In this document: in pieces, positions 10,371 to 20,591 of the stretch
How the letters are laid out: each line of letters starts with the position of its first letter
Numbering within the stretch: position 1 is the stretch's first letter
DNA from: Laetiporus sulphureus 93-53
Lineage: Eukaryota > Basidiomycota > Agaricomycetes > Polyporales > Laetiporaceae
Direction: 5' to 3'
DNA: 64,000 nucleotides
Assembly (NCBI RefSeq): GCF_001632365.1
Contig: NW_024468535.1
Span: 250,893 to 314,892, forward strand
Program-made: the position numbers and the translations under genes
The notes under the pieces: model-generated
The model's input: the letters and a program-made list of their open reading frames with translations, nothing else
What the model was told of the DNA's origin: nothing
The model's database searches: none

Positions 10371-13300
10371 ATATTACAACCGCGCATCTGAATGTGGCCC
10401 GGTCTAATCCGCGCGTCCACGGTTTCGTTTCTTCCACTTCATACGATATCTATTTCCTTCAAGAACCGTGGTGGGGGCAAATTGGCATTGACACCCCCCA
10501 TGGCTCTGAGTCCGGCACTGTTGTTTTTGGTCACGTCAATGTCCGGCCCTACGGCCTGGACGCTTTTCATTTCCCCTCAACCTCTGCGATGCCACGACCT
10601 CGAGCCAGTATCCTGGTCTGGCGCGTACTCTTAAACACTTACCACATATCCATGCGTACCGACCTGGTGTCGGACCCAGATGTGGTCGTTCTTCATTTCG
10701 TCTCCCGCTCTGATCCCACCCACAATTTCTTCGTGGTCAATTGCTATAACGAAGGCTCGCGAGCCCAACACCGCGTCCTGCCCATTCTCTATGACATCCC
10801 TTTCCCGCCACGAGCGAACCTCCTTGTCACCGGCGATTTTAATCTCCACCACCCCCTATGGTCGTGGACCGGACGGGCCTCCCGCTCTGCTTCCACTGCC
10901 TCCACCGCTTTTGCGGGGTGGCTAGAGCGCGAGTCGCTCGAAATCCTTAATGACCTCGATCAACCCACCCACATGGTGAATGGAGACCTGCTCTCAGGCA
11001 CCATCATCGATCTGGTCTGCGCGACCTCCAGTGCGCAGTTTCACGTTCACGGAATTGCTGCTACTCCCACATCTTTTGAATCCGATCACGCTCTACTAAC
11101 CTCTACTCTCTCTCACGTTGCCCACCCTGTAGACGTTGACCTTGGCTTTCGAGTCGATGTGTCCAAACGAGACGACTGGAACACGTGCCTTGCCCGCAAG
11201 CTGGCGCTGTCCCCACCGCCGGCCAACTATACCACCAATGACGACCTCGACGCGGGTGCTCAGGCTCTTCTGCGAGCAATGTCCGTGGCCTGCCACGAAG
11301 TGTTCCCTCGACGCACACATGCTCACCGGGCCTCCCAGCTCTGGTGGAACGATGCGTGCGACACTGCCTGCGCAAATGTCCAGGCGGCGCCTACTCGTGA
11401 GGAATGGCAAGCAGCCAAAGCCGCCCTCTCGACCACCATCCGACAAGCTCGAAAGGATTGGACCCGGGAGGCGGTCGCGCGACTCCAGCACACCGACCCC
11501 TGGCGACTCGCCTCCTGGACCAAAGGAGTGCGGGCACCACCGCTGCCCGTCATCCGCGCGGACAGGGAGACTGGCTCTCTCCCTGCCGACGCGGGTCGTC
11601 TACTCACCCGTTTCTATTTTCCGGCGTCTCCGCCCTTGCCTGATCTGCCTCCTCTTTTTACCTCTGCGCCTCCGGCAGCACGCCCAGACCGCCCCCTCCT
11701 TGTCACTGAAGTCACTGCCACCATCGAGGCTGCGTCTAACTATTCCGCACCTGGCATCTCCGGAGTGTCGTGGCGGCTCCTTAAATGGGTCTGGCGGTCT
11801 GGTGCGCGTCATGCTCTTTTCCGTTTTCTTTTCTCTTCTTTGCGCATGGGTTACCTCCCCGCCCCACTTCGGGCTGCGGCAGTTGTGTACTTGCCCAAGC
11901 CGGGCAAGGCGGATTACACCACACCCAAGTCCCACCGACCAATTGCTCTCCTGGAAACCTTAAGCAAGGTCCTCGAGAAAGTGGTTGCTGCCCGTTTCAA
12001 CTTCCAGATCGGTGCTCACAATCTTGTGCCCGGCTCACAGTTTGGTGGGCGGGGCCAGCATTCCATCGTGGATGCCGGAGTCACTTTGATGCACCGTGTA
12101 CGCACCGCTTGGGAAAACGGTTTCTCTGCTACCTTACTGTGCATGGATGTCGAGGGATACTACAATAACATTCGCCACGACGTCCTTCACTCTGCTCTCC
12201 TTTCTATGGGCTTTCCCACGAATGAGGTCCTTTGGACCATGTCCTTCCTTTCTTCGCGCACTGTGCGGCCCAAGCTCAATTCAGAGCTGGGTCCGTCATA
12301 CCACGTCGCTGTGCTCGGCATCCCACAGGGATCGCCTCTGTCACCAGTCCTCTCTACCATATACTCTTCCCCGATGTATGCGAACCTTGATCCGTTCGCG
12401 CATCCCCAGCAGTCCACGGCGGGTTACGTCGACGATTTTTCCCTCCTCATCGTTTCTCCCTCGCTGAACGAGAACACGACCATCATCCAGCGCACTCTGC
12501 CGAGTGTGGGCGCCACGCTTCGTCAGCTTGGGCTGACCATTGGCATGGCGAAAACAGAGCTTATCCATTTTACCTCCCCGAGACGCTCCCTTGACGTCAA
12601 CCCTCCCCTGCGGATTCAGTGGGACGGAAGGGATGTCACCATACAGCCCGCTTCATATCTGCGATGGCTCGGCATCTGGTACGATAGACGCCTAACCTTC
12701 ACCCACCACATTCGCGTCATGGCGGCCAGGGCTTCGTCCCGCGTAGCCGCTTTCCGCATGCTCGCCAACACACAGCGGGGCATGACGGTCGCGCAAGCCC
12801 GCCTGCTATACCTTACCACCATCCTTCCCATACTTACCTTTGGTAGCCCTGTGTGGTATAACCCGCGGGGCCCACGCTCACTCTTTCAACCTTTGCAACA
12901 GGTACAAAACAACGCACTGCGGTGGTTCATGGGAGCATGGCGGTCTACCCCCCACCACGTCCTCAACCTCATATCCAGCGTCCTGCCGATGCGACACCAG
13001 CTCGACAAACTCAACGGCCTTGCCGCAGCCCGCCTCCTCACCCTATCCGAGTCCCATCCGGTGATCCACTGCCTGGCGGCCAACCGCACTGCACACCCGC
13101 CCAACTTCTCCCTCCTCAACCCCGCCATCCCTATCCACCACGGCACCAGCGCAGTGGATGTGCTCGAACAAACCCTGCCCAAGAGAGCAGCGCGCCTTCT
13201 CCCCTGGTTGCAGCCGCCCTGGGACCCCGCGCATCCGTGGGGTGAGAGGGTTCACGTCTGTGTCCCTCCGCCTACCAAAGACGGCTCCAAGGAGTACTTA

Positions 13301-14302
13301 CGTTCCTTTTTCTTCCCTCTTTTACATTCTTCCGTCACTCTACCCGACGCCCTGTGGGTCTTCACAGACGGCTCCCAAATCGCCCAGCCCGACCCCGCCC
13401 CGCGGAACCGACGAGCAGGTGCAGGTGCGTGTATCATTCACCAGGGTGCGATAAAGTACGAGCGGGCCTGGGGCTTGGGCCACCAGGCTGAGGTGTACGA
13501 CGCAGAGCTCTTCGCAATGGCAGCGGTCGCCAGCCGCTTTGCCGGTTTTCTGGCGACCTACCCCATGATCACTCACGTTTACCTCTGCGCGGACAACCGC
13601 GCTGCCCTGTCCAATGTCCTGTCGCTGCGACCACACAGTGGCCAGCCCTTTTCTATTCGCTTTCGGGCATTTCTCGCTCCTCTCATGGAGCAATACCCAC
13701 TTCTGAACATTTCTTTGCTATGGGTTCCTGGGCATACGGGTGTACTGGGTAACGAGGTGGCGGACCGGCTAGCCAAGGAAGGCACATCCCTACCCGATAG
13801 TGTCCTGCCCACCCTGACGTGGACCAGGCACTGGGCGCGCGAGCGAGCGACCACCTCCTGGCAAACTGAATTCTGTTACACCGATCGACCCCCTGCAATA
13901 CGGTCCTCGTGGCCGTCCCTGCCCTCCCAGACGCTCCACCCTGTTTTCACTTCTAAATACTATGAACGCGACGTAGAAGCCAGGTTAACCCAAGCCTTAA
14001 CGGGCTACGGCTACCTGGCCCCTTACTTTTCTTCTCAATTTGGGACGGCGGGCCCCGCTCGTCACTTCCGTGGCGCACCCTGTGTGTGCGATCTAACCAC
14101 CCCCAGCACCCGCACCCACGTCATGCTGCGCTGCCCAAGACACGCGCACGTACGGCACCTGCTCTTCCGGACCCCCGAGCCCACCCTCCTGGATTTACGT
14201 CGGTTTTGGCACCACCCCACCGGCCTCCATCGCCTCATCGCTTTCATTTCTACCACACCCGTTTTCTCCGCCGCGGCCCTCGCGCCCCCGGACCCTGGCT
14301 GA
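10367..14302 (+). CDS. LINE ORF2: endonuclease, reverse transcriptase, RNase H (1311 aa)
   Basis: This enzyme nicks target DNA and copies element RNA onto it. An APE-type endonuclease occupies about residues 1-230 (FLQEPWWG with the metal-binding Glu, GDFN near 156, SDHALL). Reverse transcriptase follows (KSHRPIALL, motif A LCMDVEGYYNN, motif B PQGSPLSPVL, catalytic YVDD near 687-690). Ribonuclease H lies near 995-1135 (FTDGS, AELFAM, CADNRAA, PGHTGVLGNEVADRLAKEG), so its acidic residues are present. After it come ~170 residues with a CVCD...HVMLRCPRHAHVRHLLF Cys/His tail. The ATG overlaps the ORF1 stop (ATGA at 10367-10370), pointing to coupled termination-reinitiation rather than an independent start. 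The frame is fully open. Confidence 0.95.
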   Translation: MNITTAHLNVARSNPRVHGFVSSTSYDIYFLQEPWWGQIGIDTPHGSESGTVVFGHVNVRPYGLDAFHFPSTSAMPRPRASILVWRVLLNTYHISMRTDLVSDPDVVVLHFVSRSDPTHNFFVVNCYNEGSRAQHRVLPILYDIPFPPRANLLVTGDFNLHHPLWSWTGRASRSASTASTAFAGWLERESLEILNDLDQPTHMVNGDLLSGTIIDLVCATSSAQFHVHGIAATPTSFESDHALLTSTLSHVAHPVDVDLGFRVDVSKRDDWNTCLARKLALSPPPANYTTNDDLDAGAQALLRAMSVACHEVFPRRTHAHRASQLWWNDACDTACANVQAAPTREEWQAAKAALSTTIRQARKDWTREAVARLQHTDPWRLASWTKGVRAPPLPVIRADRETGSLPADAGRLLTRFYFPASPPLPDLPPLFTSAPPAARPDRPLLVTEVTATIEAASNYSAPGISGVSWRLLKWVWRSGARHALFRFLFSSLRMGYLPAPLRAAAVVYLPKPGKADYTTPKSHRPIALLETLSKVLEKVVAARFNFQIGAHNLVPGSQFGGRGQHSIVDAGVTLMHRVRTAWENGFSATLLCMDVEGYYNNIRHDVLHSALLSMGFPTNEVLWTMSFLSSRTVRPKLNSELGPSYHVAVLGIPQGSPLSPVLSTIYSSPMYANLDPFAHPQQSTAGYVDDFSLLIVSPSLNENTTIIQRTLPSVGATLRQLGLTIGMAKTELIHFTSPRRSLDVNPPLRIQWDGRDVTIQPASYLRWLGIWYDRRLTFTHHIRVMAARASSRVAAFRMLANTQRGMTVAQARLLYLTTILPILTFGSPVWYNPRGPRSLFQPLQQVQNNALRWFMGAWRSTPHHVLNLISSVLPMRHQLDKLNGLAAARLLTLSESHPVIHCLAANRTAHPPNFSLLNPAIPIHHGTSAVDVLEQTLPKRAARLLPWLQPPWDPAHPWGERVHVCVPPPTKDGSKEYLRSFFFPLLHSSVTLPDALWVFTDGSQIAQPDPAPRNRRAGAGACIIHQGAIKYERAWGLGHQAEVYDAELFAMAAVASRFAGFLATYPMITHVYLCADNRAALSNVLSLRPHSGQPFSIRFRAFLAPLMEQYPLLNISLLWVPGHTGVLGNEVADRLAKEGTSLPDSVLPTLTWTRHWARERATTSWQTEFCYTDRPPAIRSSWPSLPSQTLHPVFTSKYYERDVEARLTQALTGYGYLAPYFSSQFGTAGPARHFRGAPCVCDLTTPSTRTHVMLRCPRHAHVRHLLFRTPEPTLLDLRRFWHHPTGLHRLIAFISTTPVFSAAALAPPDPG

Positions 14303-14442
14303 TACGCCTTGCCCTCGCGGCACGTCTGTGGCCAAACCTCCCTCTTTACTCATAGTCCACACGTCGACACTTCTTCGTGCGGTTTCATTCATGTATTTAC
14401 ACCCTCCCAACCGCGCATAGCGCGGTATAGAAATAAATGTAC

Positions 14443-14484
14443 AAAAAAAAAAAAAACAAAAAAAAAAAAAAAAAAAAAAAAAAA
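14443..14484 (+). other. LINE poly-A tail
   Basis: This is an A-run broken only by one C, directly before the right target-site duplication. It marks the 3' end of reverse-transcribed RNA and gives the element orientation as plus. Confidence 0.9.
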
Positions 14485-14888
14485 GTGCTCTTGCATAACG
14501 ATGTTCTGATAATCGAGGGATACATAGAATGTGTGCTTAGAGTGACTAGTGAGACTCAGGGGAAGGAGAGGATGTAGGAAAGGCTCGAATGCTCTTGGAC
14601 GTAACAATGCAGACAATGCCTGCATGTATTATAACGGTTATCGGGTTCAGGAAATCACTCAATTAATTTATATTGATATGGGGCTACCATGGGGGGCCTT
14701 GTCGCATGGATATCAAGCTTTAGCCACCCGGACATGCCTTAATTGGGGGCCTCCTGACACCCATCAGGTCCCAAAATATGCTAAGTTGCGATAAGGTTAG
14801 GGGTCTTGGAACGGCCTCAGAGGCCCTAAATATGCAATCAGCGACAAGGAAATCATGATTTTGGGCCCCTCAAAATAGCATTTTTCTA

Positions 14889-14925
14889 TTTTGCGACACT
14901 CATATATGAGAGTTGCCCGGGGCCT
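14889..14925 (-). repeat. terminal inverted repeat, right
   Basis: This is the reverse complement of the left end with a single C/T difference in the central near-palindrome. It is followed immediately by the 8-bp duplication at 14926-14933. Confidence 0.85.
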
Positions 14926-14989
14926 TCCTGAGCCTATCCGCAACGCAGGCGCCGGTCCCCTGGCATTACTGTCTCCTTTGCATTTGTCG

Positions 14990-16815
14990 CTCTACGTTCT
15001 GCGATCACGAAACCATATACCAAATGTCTGATGCAAAGCCGTACACAGAGGCATGGCTTCCCGGGCCAGACGGTCACCAGTTTTACACCCGTACCTATCG
15101 CCCAAGGGAAAGCCCGCACGCAGCGGTGGTGTTCATTCATGGATTCGCAGAGCACGTAGCTCGACACGAGCACGCACACAGCAACTGGGCGACCAAGCAC
15201 ACGCTCGTATTTACATTTGACCAGCGCGGCTTCGGGAGGACAGCACTGGACCCCGAGCGACGCAGCAAGGATGCCTCGTACGGGAAGACGTCGCACCAGC
15301 AGCAGATGCGCGACATCGAATGGTGGGTGCGGCATGTGAAGAGAGACTACCCTGATCTGCCACTCTTCTTGTTTGGACACTCCATGGTGTGTGACCCGTA
15401 TGATCCTGATACTCGCTCACACTGACAGCGTGCACAGGGAGGCGCACTGGTCCTGGCATTTCCCACCCAGACAGAGCCGCCGCCGTCAAAGGATACCGTC
15501 GAGATGCTCTCTGGGGTCATCGCGTCGAGCCCGCTCATCCTTCAGACTACGCCCCCGCCGCGACTCCTGCGCAAGGTCGGCGGCGCCGCTGCACTGGTCG
15601 TCCCGTGGATGCCATTCCCGGCGAAGGTGCCGCCCGAGGCGAGTGCGATATGCGCTGCTCTACACTGTAGCTGACCGTGGGGCCAGGATCTCTCTCACGA
15701 TCCTGTTGTGAACAACGCTATTGGTTCGGATCCACTGATCAAAGAGTACGGAACGCTGCGTGGGCTGGCTGATATGCTTGACAGGGTATGTGATGCCTTG
15801 ATGCGCGTGCGCTGTGTAATCGAGCTCCCATCAGGGCGAGAAGGTGCTCTGGTTCGGCTATCAGTACTGGCCGAAGAAGTTGCCTGTGAGTCTCGTTCGT
15901 TGCCATAGTCTGTATGCGCTCATATATGCAGTTATCTAGATCCTCATTGTCCACGGCACGGATGACAAGGTGAGGAGTTAACGCTGTGCAATCCGGATCT
16001 CGATGCCGACCATGCTGGCAGGTCACATCTTACAAAGCGTCCGAGGAGTTCTTCGGCAAGATCGACGCAGAAGACAAGAAGCTGTCGTTGTACCCGGTAA
16101 GAGTCTTTTCTCTGGCATTTCGCTCACGTTGGTATATTCTGCGACCATATTGCGTTCGAATTTCGGGCGAGGTTCCCCACAGCATACAAGTAAAGGAGGC
16201 TTAGAAGCCGATGCACAAATGCTGCTTCATTAATGTCCTTGACAGGACTTTGTTGCAGCTAGAAGAAACGTCAGCTCTTGCCGCTCACAGAGGCTACGGG
16301 GATGTGCCCACTGCGAGCTTTGGCTCACCGCACGGGAGTCCCATGGGTGCTCTGCTATGCGGCTATCACACTTGTGCAGTACATCTGCATGGAACGCGTT
16401 CCTGTCCATAACCGAAACCGACGGACTCATCGTATGACCACGGGACACTAGTCAGCCTAAGCAGTTCATGATTACGTTTATTTAAGCTGTCGAACCACTT
16501 CGTCAATGCATTCGACGAGCTTTGGTCTGACGAGAAGGTGCAGAAGGGGCCGAAGCTGACCCGCGAGTTCTTTCATTTTCCTGGGGATCCTTCATTTTAA
16601 CTGTCTGTCGGCATCGCTATGAATTTTATAGAGCGAGCTGTCTTCAGACAGCGCCCATTGACGTTCGTTCTGTACACTGATCCGCTTCATTGTGTCTTTC
16701 AAATGCGATATGCTCATCCGGTTGTTTATTCAGGGTGCATATCACGAAATCATGAACGAGCCCGACGGTGTCAAGGAGAAGTTTTGGGACGAATGCGTTG
16801 CGTGGATCCACGAAC
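14990..16815 (+). repeat. segmental duplication, unit 2
   Basis: This is the partner of 4009-5860. It shares exons, all six intron positions and the unusual 0.64 kb last intron. A 14-bp difference precedes the shared CTCTACGTTCTGCG. The transposon nest ends only about 60 bp upstream, close to the expected promoter of this copy. Confidence 0.85.
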
Positions 16816-16856
16816 ACATACCAAAGCAGAGCGACCCGCAGCTGGCCAAGCTCTGA
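15024..16856 (+). CDS. monoacylglycerol lipase-like alpha/beta hydrolase, copy 2 (313 aa)
   Basis: It has the same family and architecture as the copy at 4043. Exons: 15024-15386, 15438-15638, 15687-15785, 15835-15885, 15940-15969, 16022-16096, 16734-16856. The triad is complete: Ser in GHSMGG, Asp in HGTDDK, His in GAYHE. The C-terminus (WIHEHIPKQSDPQLAKL) looks like a normal family end, so this is the better candidate for the working gene. Intron 2 (15639-15686) again begins GCGAGT and ends CCAG, a GC-AG intron shared with copy 1; a GT placed nine bases in, usable in copy 1, is mutated to AT here, which supports the GC donor as the real one. The last intron is 637 nt. An in-frame ATG upstream (14913) reads into the transposon end and was not chosen. 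Confidence 0.85.
16097..16733 (+). other. oversized last intron of lipase copy 2, with an open coding relic
   Basis: Inside the intron, about 16489-16598 reads NHFVNAFDELWSDEKVQKG and then LTREFFHFPGDPSF without a stop. A second shared open stretch near 16211-16409 reads LAAHRGYGDVP. Similar pieces sit in the copy 1 intron. They look like fragments of an unrelated gene inserted before the duplication; I do not recognise it. Confidence 0.55.
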
Positions 16857-17380
16857 TGGCGGCGGATTGACGGTGCTGTTGCGAAGGAGTTGACGCTTCA
16901 CTTGACACGTCTGGCTGTATCTGTCTCGCGCGATGATTTTGAACAATCATCCCTGCGCTGTATTTGTAGTAGATAGAATGGATCATTTCCGTCGCGTTTC
17001 AGGATGAGGATGGGAAGGGGAATTGGTCCGTGCGCTAATAGCCGAAGGGTGGGAACAATTAGCTGCAGATGATAGAGGTTCAGTTGCGGGACTCGCCTTG
17101 TTTCTCTTCTTCGCTGTCGCCCTGCCCGTTGTCCCTCGTCTTCGTTTTCGTGGTGGGCAGCCGTGAATTCAAGAGTTCTTCTTTAAATAATCCTATATAT
17201 CGCATCCACCGCCCTCTTTTTTTGTGCGTGTCTTTTTCTACAACACCAACTCCATCACGCTCTTTTACCAGAGTTCCTGATCCGCTATTGCGCTCCCCAC
17301 ACTCTCTAACTTGCTTCTATCGTTTTTTTCCGTTACCTACGTCCTCCGTCCATTGAATCGTGACATACCGCCTCCGCGAC
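16857..17380 (+). promoter_or_regulatory. promoter/5' UTR region of the RRM gene
   Basis: The stretch has no gene. It holds a TATATAT run near 17194-17201 followed by long pyrimidine-rich stretches (CTCTTTTTTT, TTTTTTCC), typical of fungal core promoters and leaders of well-expressed genes. Confidence 0.4.
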
Positions 17381-19722
17381 ATGGATGACTCACAGACTGC
17401 TTTCGTCGCGCAATACGCTGGCTACGGTTTCGATCTGGATATGATGAAGGTGAGTATCCGTGGCGTCTGCAGCTAGCAAAGCCTTGCTGATGTCTTGCGT
17501 GGCAGAGATCTATGGATACTGTAGGTGGCCCTGACGCCAAGAAGGCCCGCTGGTCCCCCACCTTCGGTGCGTCGAACGGAACGAACGGTCTCTCTTCAGC
17601 GGCAGTAAACCGCGACGCCTTTGCCAACTACGGGTACGGGCCTAACGCAAGCATCGTACAGTCGGGGTTCACTAACTCGCCCCCGTCCAACGCATTTGGC
17701 GGCAACCCCCTGTATTCGACGCCTCAGCTGAGCATCAACACCGCGACAGTGGGCGCCAACGGCATGCCATCTCAGCTGAGCCCAAACACCGCAGGGCCGT
17801 TCACGCCTCAGCAACAGCAGCCATCACCCAACGGGAACAACGGAGGGAGCCCATACGGCGGATTCGGGGGGTATAACATGTTGGGGATGGGCCTGCCAGC
17901 GATGAACATGCTCGGCGGGTTCCCGTACAACGCGCATATGGCGAACTTCACACAGGTGAGCACCCCAGTCTCCGCATGCAGAGCGGGTTTGCATGTCGAT
18001 CGTACGCAGAATCTGAACCAGCAGCGGCCTCTGTCACTGCAGATTCCCGGGATGCAAGCTGGGCCTTACTCGCCCGCCGCACTGACAGCGGCGCTCTCGG
18101 CGCAGAACAATGCCACGGGACGCACAGTCTATGTTGGCAACCTGCCCGCGACTGCCTCGGTTGATGAGCTTCTCAACCTGGTCCACTTCGGGCCGCTCGA
18201 ATCAATCCGGGTGCTGCCTGAGAAATCGTGCGTATTCCTGTCCTTCCTGGATGGTGCGACCGCGGCGGCGTTCCACGCGGATGCTTTGATCAAGAAGCTG
18301 TCCCTTCACGGGCAAGAGCTCAAGATTGGCTGGGGCAAGCCCTCCCCAGTGCCTAGCCAGGTCGCGCTCGCTATCCAACAGAGCAATGCTAGCCGGAACG
18401 TCTACCTCGGTGGCTTGGATGAGGGGATTACGGAGGAACAGCTGAGAGATGATCTCAGCCGCTTCGGTCTCATTGACCAGGTGAAGATTGTTCGTGACAA
18501 GAACATCGGTTTTGTGCACTTCTTGAGCATCTCCGTCGCAACGAAGGTGCGCTGCAATGCATATACGGGTCCATCTTCAAAGCTGAACAACTTATCTATC
18601 AGGTGGTAAATACGCTGCCCACGGAGCCGGCCTGGGCTGGCAAGCGCGTCAACTATGGTAAGGACCGCTGTGCATACATCCCCAAGTCACAGCAGGCTGC
18701 CGCGCAAGCTGCACAGGCAGCTGCCGCCCAATCGCTGGTTGCACAGTCCGCTGCAGCCACCTTGTCACCCCTCCAGGCCAATGGCGCAGGCTTCGGTTCT
18801 CCGTTGACCGCATACATGCCATTCTCACCCGATGCGCTGCAAGGCATGGCGGGTACTCAGGGTCTCAATCGAACCGTGTACCTCGGTAATATCCACCCCG
18901 AGACGACTGCTGAGGACCTGTGCAATGCCATTCGTGGTGGTGTCCTTCAGAGCTTGCGGTACATGCAGGACAAGCACATCGCTGTCAGTGCCCTTCTATT
19001 GCTGCGCTTTGCTTCTATCCGTACTCATCTCCGGCTCTCATTCATAGTTCGTGACGTTTATTGATCCCGCTGCGGCCCTCACGTTCTTCCAAGTTGCGTC
19101 CTATCAAGGCTTGACGCTGAACAACCGCCGTCTGAAGATTGGTTGGGGCAAGAACTCCGGTCCTCTCCCACCTGCCCTTGCGCTGGCAGTGCACTCGGGA
19201 GCAACCCGTAACGTCTACGTCGGGAACATCGAGGACTTCGACACATTTAACGAGGAGAAGCTGAGAAGGGATTTCGGAGAATACGGAGACATTGAGCTTG
19301 TCAACTTCTTGAAGGAGAAGTCGGTCCCTTCTCACGCATTGCCTATTGTTTGATGCTGACAGTGCGATCTCGTACGTCGCAGGAACTGCGCCTTTGTTAA
19401 CTTCACGAACATTTCGAACGCGATCAAGGCGATCGACGGCGTGAAGAACAAGTCTGACTACGCCAATCTGCGCATTGCACACGGGAAGGATCGCTGCGCG
19501 AACCCACCGCGCTCTGGCCCTCAGGGGGGCGCTCGCCGCTCGAACAGCAATCACGGACCCCCGTCTGCTGGTCCCGTCAGCGCAATCGAGCCACCCATCG
19601 AGGCAGTCCGCGCAGAGCCCATGCAGCTGGATGTCGACGTCAAGCAGGAGGTCGATGTCAAGCAGGAAACCTTCGACGTCGTCGTCACACCCGTCGACGC
19701 AGCCATCGCTGCCGCCAACTAG
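17381..19722 (+). CDS. four-RRM RNA-binding protein, Nrd1/Msa2-like (682 aa)
   Basis: Six exons: 17381-17449, 17506-17955, 18010-18546, 18603-18983, 19048-19319, 19383-19722. Four RNA-recognition motifs are visible by their RNP2 strands: RTVYVGNLP (about residue 211), RNVYLGGLD (about 301), RTVYLGNIH (about 442) and RNVYVGNIE (about 533). Matching RNP1-like strands are CVFLSF, IGFVHF, FVTFID and CAFVNF. The N-terminal 200 residues are Gln/Asn/Pro/Gly-rich, and an Ala/Gln run lies between RRM2 and RRM3. The layout resembles fission yeast Nrd1 (negative regulator of differentiation); the symbol is not assigned because function may differ. The 54-nt second intron keeps the frame open, so retention would add 18 residues. 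Donor 5 (GTCGGT) is weak. A TATATAT run lies at about 17195. Confidence 0.85.
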
Positions 19723-20591
19723 ACATCTCTTGCATACTCTCCTTCCGTTGTCGTTTCGCTCCTCATTCTCTGGATACCCGCTCTCTGCTCGCCCGTGATA
19801 TATTGATCACCGTATGCCCCGCCCTCCCTCTGAACGGATCGTAGCCCGGCGCTGTTTCCTAGAAAAACGATAGTGCAAGTGGATGAAGATTAAGCTGGTG
19901 CGGTCCGCAGACCTACTCACTGGGCGCGGTCCCCGTTCGTCCCTCCGGGCGAACCGATATCCCACGTACATCCGCGGACCTTGGGCTTTGGCTGTTTCAC
20001 TTGACTTTCTCTATCGCGCGTACTTTTTCTCTTCTTTCGTTTACGTATGGTACCCACCCTTCATCGTGATTGTTCTCTTCCCGGTGTTCATACGGCGGCA
20101 TTCTGTCTTTGCTCGTCGCTGCCCCGTCACGCTATGGAACGATGGTTGTGAATGATCCCCCCTTTTGCACTCGATACCGGTACTATAGTTGACAGATATA
20201 ACGATGGTTAATTCTGCGTGTATCTCTCCTCCTATACCATCTCTCTCTCTATAACACAAACTCGTGTGATGTGAAATCCCTGGCTGACAATTCAAGCGCT
20301 TGCATCTTCGAATCTTACAACCGAATCTTACAACCGATGACTGTTTGCGGCCGATCACTAAAACCAATGCGCATTGGGTAACAAGTACGGGGCATACGAA
20401 AGCGGTATTACAACGTGGGAATAAAGCGGTAAAGCTACATCTACAGTAGTGCGTCGAAGAGGAGACAACGTGGAAGGGGGTAAAGGGGAGGGGGGGTCAT
20501 TAATTCGTAAGTTCATACGCTCGTTAACGGAAGAGGGAAGACGCCCCCAGGAAGAGAAACAAAGAGCTCATAGGAACCTGCACCAAAGCTT
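19723..20591. other. 3' flank between convergent genes
   Basis: This is the convergent intergenic region between the RRM gene and the opsin-like gene. It probably holds both 3' UTRs. No coding frame is supported. Confidence 0.5.

Larger units (their letters stand above)
8638..14484 (+). mobile_element. full-length non-LTR retrotransposon (LINE), Tad/I-like with RNase H
   Basis: The 5847-bp element has a 23-bp 5' leader, two long overlapping ORFs, a short 3' UTR with AATAAA at about 14431, and a terminal A-run (about 14443-14484). It is flanked by a perfect 11-bp target-site duplication. No stop or frameshift interrupts either ORF, so it is a young insertion that could still be active. The domain order endonuclease-RT-RNase H with a zinc-knuckle ORF1 is that of Tad1/I-group LINEs; the clade call is from domain order only. 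The very short leader raises the question of slight 5' truncation. Confidence 0.92.
8443..14925. mobile_element. non-autonomous TIR element (hAT-like by TSD length) interrupted by a LINE
   Basis: The element ends are 37-bp terminal inverted repeats (8443-8479 and 14889-14925) with one mismatch, beginning AGGCCCCGGGCAACTCTC. Exact 8-bp target-site duplications flank them. Removing the LINE and one copy of its 11-bp duplication leaves about 625 bp without coding capacity, i.e. a MITE-sized non-autonomous element. Subterminal motifs AAATATGCAA and GCGACAAGG recur near both ends and may be transposase-binding sites. An 8-bp duplication is characteristic of hAT-type (and a few other) transposases; superfamily assignment is inference because no transposase is present. 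Confidence 0.8.

Noticed and set aside
14389..14625. Minus-strand frame with a Phe run
   Set aside because: The Phe run is the complement of the LINE poly-A tail.
15639..15686. Loss of the splice donor (GT to AT) in lipase copy 2, suggesting a pseudogene
   Set aside because: A GC donor nine bases upstream, shared by both copies, gives the family sequence and a normal intron length, so the gene is not broken there.
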